Origin: Candidatus Blautia faecipullorum
GTDB taxonomy: Bacteria > Bacillota > Clostridia > Lachnospirales > Lachnospiraceae
Direction of reading: 5' to 3'
Assembly (NCBI GenBank): GCA_019115125.1
Contig: DXEG01000037.1
Coordinates: 62,001 to 126,000, forward strand
DNA: 64,000 nucleotides
How positions within the stretch are numbered: the first letter of the stretch is position 1; the number at the start of each line of letters is the position of its first letter. A model generated the notes under the pieces. The model did no database searches. It was given only the letters and a program-made list of their open reading frames with translations, and had not been told where the DNA came from. The position numbers were made by a program, and so were the translations under genes. Shown in pieces: positions 62,230 through 64,000 of this stretch.

Positions 62230-62847
62230 ATGAGCATGAAAGAAAAAATGCACACAGGAGATTTGTATCTTCCCAATGATCCGCAGATTGTGGAGGAACA
62301 GACGAAAAAGCTGGAAATGCTTTATGATTTTAACCAGACCCGGCCCGGCGAGATGGAAAAGCGGGAAGCGATGCTGAAGGAGATGCTGGCGGAAATAGGG
62401 GAGAACTGTTATGTGGAGCCTCCCTTCCATGCGAATTTCGGAGGCGCTCACCTTCACTTCGGAAAAGGCGTTTACGCTAACTTTAATTTTACTGTGGTGG
62501 ACGACACACATATTTATGTGGGCGATTATACGATGTTCGGCCCAAACGTCGTGCTTGCCACGGCGGGACATCCGATTCTGCCGGAGCTGAGGCAGCAGGC
62601 CTATCAGTACAACATGCCGGTGCATATTGGAAAGAACTGCTGGCTGGGAGCCGGGGTGGTCGTTCTTCCGGGAGTGACCATCGGAGACAATACGGTGATC
62701 GGAGCGGGAAGCGTGGTGACGAAGGACATCCCTTCCAACGTGGTGGCGGTGGGAAATCCCTGCAGAGTCCTCAGGGAAGTCAACAGTCATGACCGGGAAT
62801 TTTATTTCCGGGACAGGAGGATCGATCTGGAGAAGAAAGAGGACTGA
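62230..62847 (+). CDS. Sugar O-acetyltransferase (maltose/galactoside acetyltransferase family)
   Basis: 205 aa from ATG 62230 (GGAGG at 62218-62222); ATG 62215 overlaps that ribosome site. N-terminal helix (MKEKMHTGDLYLPNDPQIVEEQTKKLEMLYDFN) is followed by a left-handed beta-helix of hexapeptides, with the catalytic His in ATAGHPILPELR and GKNCWLGAGVVVLPGVTIGDNTVIGAGSVVTKDIPSNVVAVGNPCRVLR. Transfers acetyl from acetyl-CoA to a sugar hydroxyl, in the cytoplasm. It is a one-gene unit with a terminator behind it. Confidence 0.95.
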   Translation: MSMKEKMHTGDLYLPNDPQIVEEQTKKLEMLYDFNQTRPGEMEKREAMLKEMLAEIGENCYVEPPFHANFGGAHLHFGKGVYANFNFTVVDDTHIYVGDYTMFGPNVVLATAGHPILPELRQQAYQYNMPVHIGKNCWLGAGVVVLPGVTIGDNTVIGAGSVVTKDIPSNVVAVGNPCRVLREVNSHDREFYFRDRRIDLEKKED

Positions 62848-62883
62848 TTCCTGTCTCAGAATCACAAGAATATAGACAGAAAA

Positions 62884-62912
62884 ACAGGCCTGGGAGACCG
62901 GGCCTGTGCGAT
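62884..62912 (+). terminator. Terminator after the O-acetyltransferase
   Basis: ACAGGCC (62884-62890) and GGCCTGT (62901-62907) with extra pairing inside, followed by a short T-rich stretch. Confidence 0.6.
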
Positions 62913-62921
62913 TTGCATAAA

Positions 62922-62954
62922 ATTTGTATAGTGAGTTGTGAAAATTATACAAAT
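62922..62954. promoter_or_regulatory. Palindromic promoter/operator upstream of the second LacI gene
   Basis: ATTTGTATA (62922-62930) and TATACAAAT (62946-62954), perfect 9-bp arms, spacer 15. The arms contain TTGTAT-N16-TATACA on both strands. Confidence 0.5.
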
Positions 62955-63056
62955 AATGATTTTTTGATAGAAAGTAATTGACGATTACTACTGAAAATGA
63001 TACTATTAGACCCATAAGGAAAACCTTTTCCCACTAACGCAGCAAGGAGATCAGTT

Positions 63057-64000
63057 ATGGCAGTAACCATCGAGGACATTGCCCGGGAAGCCGGCGTATC
63101 GATTGCCACGGTATCAAGGGTGATCAATAAAACGAAGCCTGTAAGCGCCCAGCTTCGGGACAGAGTTTACGAGGTCATAGAGCGCAATCATTTCAAGCCC
63201 AACAGCCTCGCCCAGGGACTGATCACCAAGAAGACCAACACCATAGGGATTATTGTACCCGATATCTCCAACGCCGTATTCGGCAAGCTGACCAAGGGAA
63301 TGAACAGTATCTTCGCGAAGCAGGGATATACGGTTGTCCTGTGCGAGTCCCAGGGGAAGCTGGAGAAGGAGCTTCAGCTTTTGGGGATCCTGGAGGAAAA
63401 GCAGATAGAGGGGCTTCTTTTCGCGGGTGTGGATGTGAATCATACGCTGGTAAACGCCATGCTCCAGAGAGATTATCCGGTGGTGCTTGTAACTCAGGAG
63501 GCCTCGGAGGACGAGGGCGTGATCAACACCGTGATACACAATAATGTAGAGGCTATGTACGACGCGGTTCGTTTCCTTCTGGACAACGGCCACAGAAGGA
63601 TCGCCTATCTGGGCGGCCCCAGGAACGATTTTTCTTCCGGGAAAAAGAGACTGAAGGGATACCGCAGAGCCCTGGAGGAGGTGGGAATTCCCGTCAACGA
63701 GTCCTACATTGTGCAGGGAGAGTTTTCTTTTGAAGCAGGATACCAGGGAATGAAGACCCTGTACGAGGAGAACAGCAAGCTTCCCACCGCGGTGGTGACC
63801 GGAAGCGACGTGATCGCCGTAGGCGCCATGCAGTATCTTGATAATATGCGGGTGCGTATCCCGGACGATATTTCCATACTGGGATTTGACGATTCGGAAT
63901 TTGCCACCTATATTAAGCCGGAGCTTTCCACAGTGAGAATCTCTTACTACGACGAGGGAGTAAAGGCTGCGAAAATGCTGCTGCGGATGATGAAGGGGGA
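63057..64000 (+). CDS. LacI family transcriptional regulator (3' end outside window)
   Basis: The frame is open from ATG 63057 (AAGGAGA upstream) to the last base, so the gene continues beyond the window; about 314 codons are visible. N-terminal LacI helix-turn-helix VTIEDIAREAGVSIATVSRVINKTKPVSAQLRDRV, hinge NHFKPNSLAQGL, then the PBP-like domain (TIGIIVPDISNAVFGKLTKGMNSIF ... TAVVTGSDVIAVGAMQYLDNMRVRIPDDISILGFDDSEFATYIKPELSTVRI). A palindrome 100 bp upstream could be its own operator. Target genes are probably to the right of the window. Confidence 0.94.
   Translation, partial: MAVTIEDIAREAGVSIATVSRVINKTKPVSAQLRDRVYEVIERNHFKPNSLAQGLITKKTNTIGIIVPDISNAVFGKLTKGMNSIFAKQGYTVVLCESQGKLEKELQLLGILEEKQIEGLLFAGVDVNHTLVNAMLQRDYPVVLVTQEASEDEGVINTVIHNNVEAMYDAVRFLLDNGHRRIAYLGGPRNDFSSGKKRLKGYRRALEEVGIPVNESYIVQGEFSFEAGYQGMKTLYEENSKLPTAVVTGSDVIAVGAMQYLDNMRVRIPDDISILGFDDSEFATYIKPELSTVRISYYDEGVKAAKMLLRMMKG

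Overview
The window reads as the chromosome of an anaerobic, spore-forming gut Firmicute of the family Lachnospiraceae. The evidence is the sporulation protein YyaC, a large Bacillus-type SRP RNA, a split transketolase, hybrid-cluster protein Hcp, and several small families I associate with Lachnospiraceae (DUF6128-like, DUF5711, DUF6472, DUF3786). No oxygen-respiration gene is visible. I cannot name genus or species. No rRNA, tRNA, CRISPR array, integrase or transposase was found.

Layout. 1-2.5 kb: the end of a glucose/GlcNAc-type PTS EIICB, its terminator, then a long Glu/Arg-rich protein with three internal tandem copies. 2.5-12.3 kb: housekeeping genes (radical-SAM activase, tadA, SRP RNA, pfkA, dnaX, YbaB, recR), then a LacI regulator and a transaldolase plus split transketolase set. 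12.3-16.7 kb: spore protein YyaC and three membrane proteins (LysM, DUF5711, CvpA). 16.8-21.3 kb: a Gfo/Idh oxidoreductase and an operon with a GT87-like glycosyltransferase, a UbiA enzyme resembling decaprenyl-phosphate phosphoribosyltransferase, a HAD phosphatase and a DUF3786 protein. 21.4-24.7 kb: an hcp/ferredoxin operon divergent from a Crp/Fnr regulator. 24.7-30.9 kb: an AraC regulator, sugar ABC transporter and GH36 alpha-galactosidase. 31-33.7 kb: deoC, a four-Cys mini-protein, an OGG1-like glycosylase and a small XRE regulator.

33.9-46.9 kb is a visibly more A+T-rich carbohydrate island: three class II aldolases, a ketose 3-epimerase, two FGGY kinases, an aldo/keto reductase, a DeoR regulator and a complete RhaSTPQ-like ABC importer, with no recognisable aldose-ketose isomerase. 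It has a symmetrical divergent promoter and a recurring A-rich promoter motif that may be the DeoR site. This island and the polyprenyl-pentose-like operon at 17.9-21.3 kb are the most interesting parts.

47-64 kb: a 5'-truncated Schlafen/AlbA-type gene, a VanZ-inositol monophosphatase fusion, an ApbE / NusG-domain-II / Gx-transporter trio, secA, a nitroreductase, a two-component system with an ABC export-type transporter and palindromic candidate operators, a DUF1703-type AAA-ATPase/nuclease-like protein, a sugar O-acetyltransferase and the start of a second LacI regulator that runs off the window.

All functions come from reading the sequence and remembered family motifs. Nothing was checked against a database. 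Promoter, operator and terminator calls are pattern matches by eye.
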